NCBI RefSeq assembly: GCF_002288925.2
Contig: NW_022098024.1
Location: forward strand, 3,216,962-3,280,961
DNA length: 64,000 nucleotides
From: Delphinapterus leucas
Lineage: Eukaryota > Chordata > Mammalia > Artiodactyla > Monodontidae
Direction of reading: 5' to 3'
Below the pieces are notes generated by a model. It saw only the letters and a list, made by a program, of their open reading frames with translations. It was not told the origin of the DNA and searched no databases. Made by a program: the position numbers and the translations under genes. Of the stretch, positions 47,026 to 58,345 are shown piece by piece. The stretch's first letter is position 1; every line of letters begins with the position of its first letter.

Positions 47026-50000
47026 CCTGTTCTTATCAGGCAATAACCAAAGAGCAAAAATGATTCTACTGCCCCATTTTATATCTAGTTTCTCATTTAC
47101 TGTTGTCCTATTTTCTTTCAGCTAGTTAAGCATTAGAAAAGAGACCCATTCAATTTGCACTACAGTCTTTTCTTCTCTCTCATTTTCATGCAAAATAAAT
47201 AAACCCCTTCTGTGTGTTCCATTAAGATTTCAAATATCCCTATTTTGTGGTAATTATATTAATTTGTGTGTCAGCCCCTATTGCCCTGCATAAAATCTCT
47301 GTTAGTTATATTTATATACTCAGAGCAATGCCACTGTAAGCTTTCCTATAAATGTTTGCTGCCTGATTTAATTCAGAAGTCTACCCGAAAGCAGGGATGA
47401 GTGACAGCTACTGAATAAGTTGTTCTTCTGGTAGCCATTGCTGTCGAAGAAGTCTCCAATAGCAATAACAGTAGTTCAGAGCAAAGACTGTTTGATACCT
47501 GAATATTTCAGTTATGGGTAAACTGTGGGTGGAGAGCCCTTCTAGTTTCCCCGAGGACAAATACACTATGAAATGAGAAAGTATTCATTAATGTGACTTG
47601 ATTTTTTTAATAAATAATTTTGAATATCTTTTAAGCACTCCCTTGGAGTCATAGCCAGAGCTAGGCTTGCATCCCTCAGCCAGGTGATTGCTTTTATCAA
47701 ACCTCTAAAGTCTTTTGGTGAAATCAATGCCCAGTATCAATAAAGAGATGTTTGTAGCAGGAATAACTTCATGTATTATTATCACTATTATTATTTCTTT
47801 TAAATAACTTGGACAATGCAAGTGAAAACAACTATTTTGTACACAGCAGTCAGAACTATTGTATTTTATCAAATCTTTCAAGTTTACTGCTGGGCTGGTT
47901 AGTAGAACCATTACAAGTCATAAGCCCCATGTTAGGTCAATTTGTTTTAGGCAGGAAACGTCACTATTGTTGAGCAACTTAGCGTTAGCAACAAAAAGTA
48001 TCAGACTCCGTTCTGGTTTGTATGGTCAAAGTACTTTATGACACAATCCCATAGATTTATGTTTTGTCTGTAAGCGACAGTACAGAAGTTCTGACAACAA
48101 GTTACCTGACAAGAATTCAAGTTAGAAAAAGAAAATTGATGTAGCTCCTCCATTCTCCAACCAATCTGACAATTATCCCTTCCTCCCCATCTCCCTCAAT
48201 CCTTATAATTTATGTGCAAAACAGACCCACAAAACGTATCAGAATATACTCTTTACCAATCCTTCTCAAATACTTCTTAAATAAGAAGCAGAGATACTAA
48301 GCAATAAGCTAAAAATATGTTCAATAGGCATAAGTGCTGAATTAGTAAAACAATTCTTCAAAAACCCTCCATATATAATAAAATCCATTAGATATAATTT
48401 TAGTTTTTGAACTATTTTTTCTTGAACATTTCTAATTATTTGTAAGTGTTGATAATTTGTGATTTTGTGTGTGTGTGCTATTCCAAAGAGCAACAAAAAT
48501 GTACTTATTTTTCAACTGAATAATCCTCATTTTATTTCTCTAATACTGAGTTGACTGTACTCTTTTACAAATCTAAAAATCAGGAAGAGGTCATAGTGAA
48601 CTTGTTTTTCACTCCTGAAACATTTTGCCATTTAATCACTTTAGGAATTATTTCATTATTATTCATCAATTATTTCCCACTAAGCCAGAAAAGATTAAAA
48701 ACAAGCAAGTGGTAGATTGATGGAATTGCCTAGAAGAATGATGAAATACTGAAACATCCTTAAGATAGGAGATCAGAGCTGGCCAAAGGAAAAAGCTATT
48801 TCCTTTGTGGAAGCCTTCTTCAGGGAATGGCCTTAAAATTTAGGTAGGTTTGGGCCCATGAAAATGAAGCCATGGATGGGGAAAGAGACATCCAGGCAGG
48901 AGATGGGCACAGAAATATGAAAACCTTAAAGGTGTGTATAAGGCTTCACAGGAATTCAATTTGCCTGTGAAAACTTCAAAAGAAACTCCATTCTGCAGAA
49001 ATATTTACAAGTCTACTTTTTTATTAACAAAACTTTAGTTTAGTGAATTAAAGCAGGTGGATTTCCTATTTATGAATCATCATTACATCTTTCTCCATCT
49101 ATTGAGGGAAGCTTCATAAAACAGTAGGTCTGTTGAGGTGCTCGAGTGAAAGAAAAATGGAAAGACGAGTTATTTGTGAAAAGAAAGTCGAGTGTGCACA
49201 GGAAAAAGGACAAGAAAGACTTGAAGTTGTGACACAGAGAATTATTTTATCAAAAGGGAGAATGGAGCAAATACGCCTTCTAAAAAGTTGGGGCTGCCAA
49301 CTGCTTTATGAAATGACTATGAATGAGAACCTGTTGTTATCAGTCGATAGTGAGAAATTATAACTGAAGCTAAAGTTTGCAATATTCTATTAGCATTTAC
49401 TTGCTATTATGTTGATATAAGTGGTAGTTTTACTTTGGTGTAATATATTGTTGGTAACCTGTGTATGTAAAGGGTTTCATACTTATGGTTGCCATTCTAA
49501 TTATTGGTATTTAATGTCACTTAAATTATTCAAATTCTTGTCTTATTTTTAATCTTGTTCACATTATATTATTACATTGTCATCAGACACAAAGTATCAT
49601 TACCCTACCTAAACTACAATGAATCATCATTTTGACAAAAGAGAATTAAAATTCAGTTCACTATTGCTATCTTTGGTTGGTTCTCAGTTTCTAAAAACAC
49701 ATTGTACAATTAAATAGTATAATAGAGTATGTATAGGATAGAAGGAATGCTTTATTAATGTTTAACCTTGATTGTCAGGCAGCCACAAAAAATTCCAAGT
49801 AAGTTTAGTAAAATTTAAGTTCATTGAAATTGGACTATTTAATGATTCATTCAATCAAGTCAAAAACAAAAGATTCAGTTGGCAAATATCACATATTGTA
49901 TGTATCCATATTCTGTTTGGGGTTTGATTGATTTCAAAATTGCTGTCCTTGAAAAAGTAAAAGTTATCAAGAAACTCATTAAGGTAGGACTTCCAATGTT

Positions 50001-50969
50001 CTGGAGTTGGCAAGAAAACTGACAGGTTAAATTGTGAAAGTATGTATTTCTATGCTCTGAGCTGGATTACAAAGCTTTGGAGTTCTTTGGAATACTACTC
50101 TAGCTTTAGAACCACCCTGCCTTTGCTGGCTTTACGGAAGGATCTTAGCAGCAGTTAGATATGCTTTGGGTTTCACTGCTGTTTTTCTTCTTTCTTACTT
50201 GAAAGTAAAATTGCATCATGCAACCAGAAAGAAGCCTGAAGGTTTTGGTAGGGTTGCATCTAACTCTAAGATATATAAGTATAGTATAGGTAAAATATCA
50301 AAGAATATTATTATCCTAGTTTTCCATCACCATGTTTGTAGGTACAAGATTCCAAAATATATTATTTTAATGATAAAGCCAAATCTCTTTTGCTGCAATA
50401 CTTTTTCAATTTTATCCTCTATAGTGTAGTTAAACCAATTTCTCTGTTGTGGAGACTAAAATCTATCCCCTTAGAATTTGATAACATTCCTTTTATTTCA
50501 TGTATCTTCTTCAAACTCTCATACTTTTTATGAAATCACTCTTGTATCAGACTTTAACCTCACATCACATTCCTGTTTCCCCACATGTTAGCTTGGTACC
50601 TAAAAAATTACTTTATCAGTCTAAGCCTTAAATATTTATTTGTAATATATTGATATGATATGATATCTGATATGATATAAATATATTATTTAATACATAA
50701 TATGATATATACATGTACTTATATAAATATAAGAACAACAATATAGGGTTTGCTCTTAGGTTTAAACTATATCAAAATCTTAATGCAGGGCATGCAGAAT
50801 AAGCATTCAATACATCTTAGTGATTCTTCTCTTTCTTCTTATTTACTGACACTTCTCCCACACCCATTTCCAGCCTCTTTTCCTAACCCTCAAACCTAAC
50901 ATTTCTTAATAAATACTGTGCAGCGTAATTCGTTAACCACTGGGCCAATACTAAGTTCACATCCCATTG
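47026..50969. other. Long unique AT-rich stretch
   Basis: Almost 4 kb with no mobile element I can name. A GATAT-rich simple repeat at 50645-50715. Frames of 60-87 codons (47859, 49133, 50166) have no features. Confidence 0.45.
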
Positions 50970-51067
50970 GGGTTTTTTTAACATCCTTATCGGAGTATAA
51001 TTGCTTTACAATGGTGTGTTAGTTTCTACTTTATAACAAAGTGAATCATCTATACATATACATATTC
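50970..51067 (-). mobile_element. Very short L1 3' end, antisense
   Basis: Only about 98 bp: 'taacatccttatcggagtat', 'aattgctttacaatggtgtg', 'acaaagtgaatcatctatac'. Direct repeat cccattg at 50963-50969 and 51068-51074. Confidence 0.93.
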
Positions 51068-51365
51068 CCCATTGCAAATTGTGCTTAGGCTAATAGAAAT
51101 GGGATTTCCAATTTGGGAGTTGAAGGAGGTAATCGGACCTACAGGATCCCTGAAGCCTTGATTACCTAGAATAGATGGAGAAATAAGGAATACTGATACA
51201 AGACTGTGGTAGCCTATCATGATGAGGTATACAAACAGGGATCATGAAGAACAGTGAGCTCAACAGGCTTGAGAAGTGACAGGAGATGGGGTCTGTTAGT
51301 CCTATGAGCTGCCTGGATATTACTAAATTACCAACATTTTTCCTGGATTTTTTCCCAAGTATGGA
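51068..51365. other. Unique sequence
   Basis: Nothing recognised. Confidence 0.45.
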
Positions 51366-51450
51366 TCATCACCATCAGAATGACCTGGGGATGTTTGTTA
51401 CATTTTAGATTATCAGACACCAACCCAGATTATACAAGCATAGAATCTCT
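51366..51450 (+). repeat. Possible MER5-type (hAT-Charlie) fragment
   Basis: 'atcaccatcagaatgacctg', 'gggatgtttgttacatttta' and 'catagaatctct' resemble MER5A interior sequence. Confidence 0.5.
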
Positions 51451-52572
51451 ATATTTTCAAGAGTTTCCTATGGAGCTTCTCCTGGGAACGAGTCTCTTAG
51501 AACCTCTTCTCCAGACACATCTCTCAGTTACAATGCTGATGTTTCTCTGGAATAGGACAGCAGAGTGGACAGCTATTCTTTATTAGGCTTAACAGGCCTC
51601 TGTGATGAACTATTTGGTAATAATGCCTCTCTCTCTTTTAAGTAGTCTCTAAATTACTCTTTGTAAAATTACTATATTTTTTTAACACTTAAAGTTGTTT
51701 TATCTCACCTTGGAGAAATGGTTGAATTACAGGTCTGGGGTGGGAATGTGTAAGACAAGCCTATAATGCTTTGTCCACTGTTTCCCAATGGCTAAAGTGT
51801 TTCAAAAACAATAACTGCAATTGATTGGAGCACAATGGATATATAAAAGTTCCTGTGTTCCTAATGGTACTCAAGAAAAGGGAAAGCAACAAATGTCATG
51901 TATGTGTACGTCTGTTTGGGCACTTGAATCAGCCATAAGGTCAAGGAAGAAAATTGAAATAGCAAGTTTCAACATGAACATCCTCTTAACTTGATTATGT
52001 TTTGTGTTGACTAACAGGAAATTTTACTTCCAGTTAATGGTTTTTTGTATTTTGGGTTTTTTTTTTTTTTTGGTGGTATTCTCTTTGTTTTTAATCATTT
52101 CCCAAATGAGTATCTGAATCTTCTTGTTTTCAATAATTTCTAATTCACTTTTGTTTTGTTTTGTTTTTAATTGCTACAAATATCCCTCCAAAGCAAATTG
52201 TGCTTTTTGGCTACATGGTCTCACAGCCTCTATTCCATGACAGGTATAAACTGCAGCAGGAACAGACCATTCTACCATATTTTGTCACTCCTTAGCACTG
52301 TACACTCTTACATTCTTAGTGTGCCTCTGTCACGTTCCATCTTAAGTAATACAAATACAGAATTCATGGTTTCCACAGTCATTTTTAAATTTACTATAAG
52401 ATAATGCTGACACTATAAAACAGTTTCTATCTTGAACCTATTCAAATGTCATAGCAGAATGCCATTTTTTTATGTATTGATATGCCATTGCCTTATTTGT
52501 TTTACCTTGTACCTAAAAGCAGGGTAATACTCTACCTGCAGTGGATGGATCATTCAGTAAAAAAGGGGTTAG
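51451..52572. other. Mostly unique AT-rich sequence
   Basis: T-rich tracts at 52058-52070 and 52153-52166. No element or gene recognised. Confidence 0.45.
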
Positions 52573-52781
52573 GGGCTTCCCTGGTGGCTCAGTGGTTGAG
52601 AGTCCGCCTGCCGATGCAGGGGACACGGGTTTGTGCCCCGGTCCGGGAAGATCCCACATGCCGTGGAGCGGCTGGGCCCATGAGCCATGGCTGCTGAGCC
52701 TGCGCGTCCGGAGCCTGTGCTCCGCAACGGGAGAGGCCACATCAGTGAGAGGCCCGCATACCGCAAAAAAAAAAAAAAAAA
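52573..52781 (+). mobile_element. CHR SINE, full length
   Basis: Sense copy, low divergence, with A box tggctcagtgg and B box ggtttgtgcc (one change from the usual). A tail 52764-52781. The flanks aaaaggggtta (52561-52571) and the a-g(9)-tta after the tail look like a target duplication whose G run has grown from four to nine. Confidence 0.96.
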
Positions 52782-52911
52782 GGGGGGGGGTTAATGTCAC
52801 CTTATTACATTAAGAGAACGCTTAGTTTCCTTAAATAATCTATATATTACTTAAAAAATTCATTTAATCATAAAATTATATTTTATTAATGTTAATTAGG
52901 AAGATGACAAT

Positions 52912-53345
52912 AATAATATTAATTCTAGATGATGGTTATTGAGTGTGTTTTGTATGTGATAGTAGTAACTGTGTTAAATACTTTTTTTTTTTGGCGGGAC
53001 GTGGGCGTCTCACTGTTGTGGCCTCTCCTATTGCGGAGCACAGGCTCCGGATGCGCAGGCTCAGCGGCCATGGCTCACGGGCCCAGCCGCTCTGAGGCAT
53101 GTGGGATCTTCCCGGACTGGGGCACGAACCCGTGTCCCCTGCATCAGCAGACGGACTCTCAACCACTGCGCCATCAGGGAAGCCCTGTGTTAAATACTTT
53201 ACATACAATATCTCAGCTATAGGTACAGGAATCCTATGATGGGTTATTATCAACTTCATTTTTTTGAAAGAAGAATTGATAGAAAAGTAAATTAATATAG
53301 ATAATATCACACAGCTAGTAAATGGCAGGCCTAGGGCTCTGAAAT
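52912..53345 (+). repeat. MIR SINE interrupted by a CHR SINE
   Basis: Left half: 'gatggttattgagtgtgttt', 'tgtatgtgatagtagtaact'. Right half after the SINE: 'aatactttacatacaatatc', 'atatcacacagctagtaaat', 'ggcaggcctagggctctga'. The halves join at the SINE's target duplication. Confidence 0.78.
52985..53185 (-). mobile_element. CHR SINE inside the MIR
   Basis: Minus orientation, full length. Perfect direct repeat tgtgttaaatacttt at 52970-52984 and 53186-53200. Confidence 0.97.
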
Positions 53346-53793
53346 CACCTAAATACTTTCTAATCAAAAATTACTTGTTTTTATTAGAAAGAACAAGAGG
53401 AAGCTATCTATGTATGCATGACAATATAGGAAATGAAAATGAACGTTTAGGTCACTAGGAACCTAAATTTGCTTCTTATGAAAAAATTATTGCTAGAGGC
53501 TGAACTTTTCTTTATGTATTGAGGCAAAACCTGTAAACATTAAGTCATTTCTTTCAAAAATATATTACATGACTTTATTGATTTGTTGATCTTTATAAAT
53601 GCTATGATCTCTTCCTAGGATAAATTAGCTAAGTTTAGAAATACTTGTATTCTGTTGGAAAATGTATTATCAAAAATGAAGTTTGAGAGGAGACAGAAAA
53701 GAAAGGGGGTGCTAGAAATTGGATCTTAAAGAAATAAAACTATTAGCCATTTTTTATTCCAGAAAATACATAATGAAAGATTAACAACTACAA
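53346..53793. other. Unique AT-rich sequence
   Basis: Nothing recognised. Confidence 0.45.
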
Positions 53794-53960
53794 GTTTAAA
53801 CCAGTGTTTCTCAAAATGTGGTCTTCTCCTGAGATATTTTAAGATTTTTGATCCCAAGCCCTACTAAATCAAAATCACTGAGCTTGAGACCTAGAAGAAC
53901 AGATTAATAACAAGCACCCCAGGTGACTCTAATGCATTTGTTTGAGAACTAACATTTTAA
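53794..53960 (+). mobile_element. MER5-type hAT-Charlie MITE
   Basis: 'ccagtgtttctcaaaatgtg' at the left and 'gtttgagaactaacatttt' at the right form the terminal repeats. The interior 'aagccctactaaatcaaaat' and 'aagcaccccaggtgactcta' matches MER5A/B. Non-coding. Confidence 0.87.
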
Positions 53961-54043
53961 ACTTCTAAGGTAAAATTAACATTCAGCTAGATTGAACTAT
54001 CATAAAAATGAAGCAACTGACAAATGTTAAAAAAGAATCATCA

Positions 54044-54233
54044 GGGCTTCCCTGGTGGTGCAGTGGTTGAGAGTCCGCCTGCCGATGCGGGGGATACGGG
54101 TTCGTGCCCTGGTCCGGGAAGATCCCACATGCCGCAAAGCGGCTGGGCCCGTGAGACATGGCCGCTGAGCCTGCGCGTCCGGAGCCTGTGCTCCGCAACG
54201 GGAGAGGCCACAACGGTGAGAGGCCCGTGTACC

Positions 54234-54265
<32 letters not shown>
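54044..54265 (+). mobile_element. CHR SINE, full length, long A tail
   Basis: Sense copy close to the family consensus, ending gtaccgc followed by about 28 A. Intact A box tggtgcagtgg (54056-54066) and B box ggttcgtgcc (54099-54108). Long pure tail and low divergence suggest a young insertion. Confidence 0.97.
54056..54108 (+). promoter_or_regulatory. RNA polymerase III internal promoter of the SINE
   Basis: A and B boxes as positioned above. Inherited from the tRNA-like head; activity unknown. Confidence 0.7.
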
Positions 54266-54267
<2 letters not shown>

Positions 54268-56077
54268 AGCTTTCAGTTTCACACAATGAGGACTTGCAAT
54301 AAATTAACCCCCATCTGTGTCCACTCAATTCACAGCTAAACTTAAAAATAAAAACATCACTTACATAGAAGAGCCTCAGGCCAGAAACAAAACTCACCGG
54401 AGTTTAATAGTATCTTAGAGCCCAAAATATATATGACATTGAATTAAAAAGCAAAAACATAAATAGGGTTGGAGGAAGGAGGGAAGGAACCATTTCCTCT
54501 TTTTCTTTTATCACAGAGGTAGTAATAAAAATAAAAGAGCCAGACTATTTACTTTGAACTTTTGAATGTAGTACCATCTTGTGAATATGTATATTTTGAT
54601 ATCCAATAAAAATAGGCCATTTAATTGCTTTGACTTTTGCTTCCTAGAGAGAATGAATTCTTTAACAATAACTTTCAGAAAGCTATAATTTTCTTGTTGA
54701 TCTTTGAATGTTTCCCACTAAGCCTATTTCATGCTGATGCAGGCCAGCAGCCCTCCCTCCCATTATCATTAATTAGGCTAAGGCACTCAGTAATGGGAGA
54801 ATGACCTTGTTTAAAGAGTAGTTATCCATCCAATTGCCTCTGATGGAAATGTGTAGGATCATTAATAGAATAAATGATCACACAACAGATACAAATGGTG
54901 GACTGATGTTTATAATGAGGGATGATAAAATCTTGGAGTGAAAGATAAAATCTTTCTCTTTAGAGTGTGGAGTGTAGAATGGATAAAATTCAATTTATGC
55001 TTAAATAAAACAGCTACTTGGCATTTTGGCAAAAAGAGTTATATCAGAGCACAGTTAATGACTGTCCATAGTTTTAAATAGTGCAATAGATTTGCTTCAC
55101 AAGCAAGCATCATACAGAGGGATGAGTTGACTACATTGTCTATAATGAGACTTGTTATGGTCTATAGCACCTGCCTTACATACATACCCCAAGTTTATCA
55201 TTCTTGAAGATAATCAATATAAATTATTCTGTCTGTAAGCAATCATTCAGCATGTATACTTCATTGTTTTGGGGGGCATTCTGATATTAAATATTTGGAT
55301 AATTGGCTCAATATTTTGGGAACACATAAAGCTCACTTTTCACTATTAGATATTACTAATAGTGAATAAGCTTATAGTAATGAGCTTATTTTAAAAATTT
55401 CCAGCAATGCCACTTTATTTATTTTATATGGAAAATGGTAAATTATTCTGATAGATGCAATACATATTATAATAATTTAAGTGGTATAGAAAAAAATAAA
55501 ATGACTGTAACTCTCCCTGATTAAAACTAGCATCTTTAACTTTGGGTAGATATTGCTCAATTCACCTATTGAGATACAAATAGAAACTGAAAGATGGATA
55601 GATAGGTACTCTTTTATAACATACTCTACTGTACATTCAGTTTTTAAATACGGAGTGATGCACTTATTTTTATTTGAAAACATACAATTGTGAAGTTGAA
55701 AACATTCAACTTCAATTAACTCTTTCTTCAACAAAACTATTTTATAAAGAATTTCTTTCAGGCTATGAAAAGAAATTATTTTAAACTTTAAGATGCTGGA
55801 ATCAATTTCTTTTTTAACTATATCTGTAAAATTTTCAGAGTTCTTGGAAATCCATCTAAATTTTAATTTAATATTTCAATGACATTTTACCTTCTAGATG
55901 ATTTTTACCTGATAGATAAAAATTGTGTCCATGGTCCAAAATGTTTGTGTCCTAATAATCAATTTTTTTTCTGAATAAAAACAAAATTATGCTTATATAT
56001 TATAGGCATTTTTTTTCAGCTTTAGACATTATTAAAACATCTGATTCAGCAGCTTATCTTATGAAGAATTTTTTTTC
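54266..56077. other. Unique AT-rich sequence
   Basis: No mobile element named. Contains homeobox-like TAATTA cores near 54765-54800 and paired hairpins at 55339-55390 (separate entry). Confidence 0.45.
55339..55390. repeat. Two adjoining short hairpins
   Basis: First: arms 55339-55349 and 55356-55366 (ttcactattag and its exact complement), loop atatta. Second: arms 55365-55372 and 55383-55390 (aataagct and its complement), 10-nt loop. They share two bases. Confidence 0.85.
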
Positions 56078-56092
56078 TTTATTGATATTCTT

Positions 56093-56216
56093 TTTTTGTT
56101 TTGTTTTGGCCATGCCCTGCAGCATGCAGGATCTTAGTTCCCTGACCAGGGATTGAACCCATGCCCCTTGCATTGGGAGCGTGGAGTCTTAACCACTGCA
56201 CTGCCAGGGAAGTCCT
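56093..56216 (-). mobile_element. Short tRNA-derived SINE (Bov-tA/CHR-S like)
   Basis: 'ggccatgccctgcagcatgc', 'aggatcttagttccctgacc', 'agggattgaacccatgcccc', head ending ctgccagggaagtcc. Flanks tttattgatattctt (56078-56092) and tttattaacattctt (56217-56231) look like an aged target duplication with two differences. Confidence 0.88.
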
Positions 56217-56344
56217 TTTATTAACATTCTTACATTGTCAATGTTTATAATAATTACTATCAGTTTCGAGGCATAATGTCCAGTTGCTTAATCTACATTT
56301 TGTTATTTAAATGTTTCAATCAACCTTGCCATTACAATGATAAT

Positions 56345-56406
56345 ATTTTTCTTGACTTAGTTGCCTAAATTTCATATTTTTCTTGACTTACTTGCCTAAA
56401 TTTCAT
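56345..56406. repeat. 31-bp tandem duplication
   Basis: Copies at 56345-56375 and 56376-56406 (atttttcttgactta...gcctaaatttcat) differ at one base only, so the event is recent. Confidence 0.95.
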
Positions 56407-57544
56407 AATTTCCTTAAGAAATGTTTCCATCTGTCCAGGACAGAGTCACAAATGCTGTATTTTCTGAGTTAAATGTAACTTGAATTATTACTTGAATAAT
56501 TGAAGATAAAGTTCAATAAATTCAAGAACATGGTTCCATATATATTTCTGTGTAGCAAACTCTGTCTACATCATTCCTGGAACAAGATATATTCTTGATC
56601 TCTTCATTCAGTTCTTTTTCCATTAGAGGAATCTTTAATACTTTTAGCTTCTGAATATTATTTTCTGTTCTTTAAAAATTTTTTTTGATCTTTAAAAATA
56701 CTTATTAGGTTTTCTTTTTCCTCCACATCTATTAGCTTCTCTCTAGTATTTTTCACTTTTCATCTTCATTCATATTCACTGTGATCCTTTGTTAGCAGTT
56801 TGATCTTTGTCATGTATATTCTGTTTTGTGTGAAAGTCAGAATAATTATTAGTTTTATTATAATGGAGTTTTGGTCTTCTATTTGTTTTATTAGATTTTT
56901 ATTTCTTTAAAATCTCTGTTGATTTATAATTACATTGCTGAATATTTTCTAACTCACATTATCTCACATTACCTTTTATTGTTGTTCCAAATAACATGTC
57001 TTAGAATGTTAAAACAAAAACCAGTAAACTTGTTCATAAATTTCTAGAACCTAATGTGGAAATGCAGTTATACCCTATTTTTATGGTTAGTTAGGAATAA
57101 GGTACTTCAAACTTTGCTCATATTTTTAATACCTATTTATTTACTTATTTACTTGCTTACTTATTAAAATCTTAAGAGGTTTGGGGCTTCTATAAAAACA
57201 TGAATTACTGACTAATCAAAAATATGACAATACAACATAACATAAGGAAAACTTGTCTTTAAGAAACTTGTCTTAAAATTCTAAATTAACCCATTTTCTT
57301 GTGTATACATTTTATTAGTATAACGTTAAATATTTTAATATTAGATAATTAGTTGCCACAGGAGGCTATATTCCTTTGTACTCTTCCTCTCCTATCAATT
57401 AGTTCTTTTTTCCCCCTGGAAACTGATATCTTCTCTTACACTGATTGTAAGAGAAATCAAATTAAAATAATATTAATTTATTAAAAATAATTTTTTAAGT
57501 TAATATAGTTAAAACAAATAATAAGCTCTTTACATATGAGGCAT
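56407..57544. other. T-rich sequence, possibly decayed antisense L1
   Basis: 56590-57000 has the T-rich texture of antisense L1 ORF1/5' sequence ('tagcttctgaatattatttt', 'ctccacatctattagcttct') but no firm match. A TTAC-type simple run at 57127-57165. Confidence 0.35.
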
Positions 57545-57800
57545 TATACTATAGTGTCATAGTCAAGACCTCAGGCCCTTCTGTGAGATCTGGCTCCAGT
57601 CTACCTCCATGACATACTCTAAGTATTTGAGCAATATTAAAATTGCTTTTCAGCTTTATTTTACTCATTTATGAATGGGGCATGAAAATATTACCTACCA
57701 TATGGCAAAATACCTGCCATGTAGGGTTTACCTGAGGTTTATATGAAATAATGCTTCACAGAGCCTGGTATATGAAGACCCAAAGTTATTAACTAATACA
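57545..57800 (-). repeat. MIR SINE, antisense
   Basis: 'agtgtcatagtcaagacctc', 'agctttattttactcattta', 'tgaatggggcatgaaaatat', 'tgaggtttatatgaaataat', 'agcctggtatatgaagaccc'. Confidence 0.8.
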
Positions 57801-57950
57801 TTTTTCTCATTATCAAAAACCATCAAATCTCAAAGGCAATTATCTTTATATCAGATACTTATATTATTTCTGGTGCTGTTTAAATGTATCATTCAAGTTC
57901 TGTATGAAGTCAAAGTCATTTTTAACTTCATTATGTACTTAAGAGTTTGA

Positions 57951-58335
57951 GGGACTTCCCTGGTGGCACAGTGGTTAAGAATCTGCCTGCCAATACAGGG
58001 GACACGGGTTCAAGTTCTGGTCTGGAAATATCCCACATGCCACAGAGCAACTAAGCCTGTGCGCCACAACTACTGAGCCTCCGCTCTAGAGCCCGTGAGC
58101 CACAACTACTAAGCCTGCGCTCTAGAGCCTGCAAGCCACAACTACTGAGCCCTTGTGCCACAACTATTGAAGCCCGTGCACCTAGAGCCCATGCTCCACA
58201 ACAAGAGAAGCCACCGCAATAAGAAGCACGTGCACCGCAATGAAGAGTAGCCCCCACTTGCCACAAACTAGAGAAAGCCCGCGTGCAGCAACAAAGACCT
58301 AACACAGCCAAAAATAAATAAATTTATTTAAAAAA
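57951..58335 (+). mobile_element. Long CHR-type SINE with tandem core
   Basis: Head gggacttccctggtggcaca, then 36-bp tandem units, then 'aagaagcacgtgcaccgcaa', 'actagagaaagcccgcgtgc', 'agacctaacacagcc' and an AT-rich tail. Flanked by aagagtttga (57941-57950) and aagattttga (58336-58345), a likely 10-bp duplication with one mismatch. The frame on the opposite strand is a product of the tandem units. Confidence 0.93.
58064..58195 (+). repeat. Tandem 36-bp units inside the SINE
   Basis: Units start at 58064, 58100, 58136 and 58158, each with ccacaactactgagcc. The first two are 36 bp, the third is cut to 22 bp, the fourth is 38 bp. Confidence 0.9.
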
Positions 58336-58345
58336 AAGATTTTGA

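Noticed and set aside
54740..54960. Candidate enhancer from TAATTA cores
   Set aside because: Such cores are frequent in AT-rich DNA; no independent support in the sequence.
58064..58195. CRISPR-like array
   Set aside because: Units are contiguous tandem copies without unique spacers, inside a SINE of a mammalian genome.
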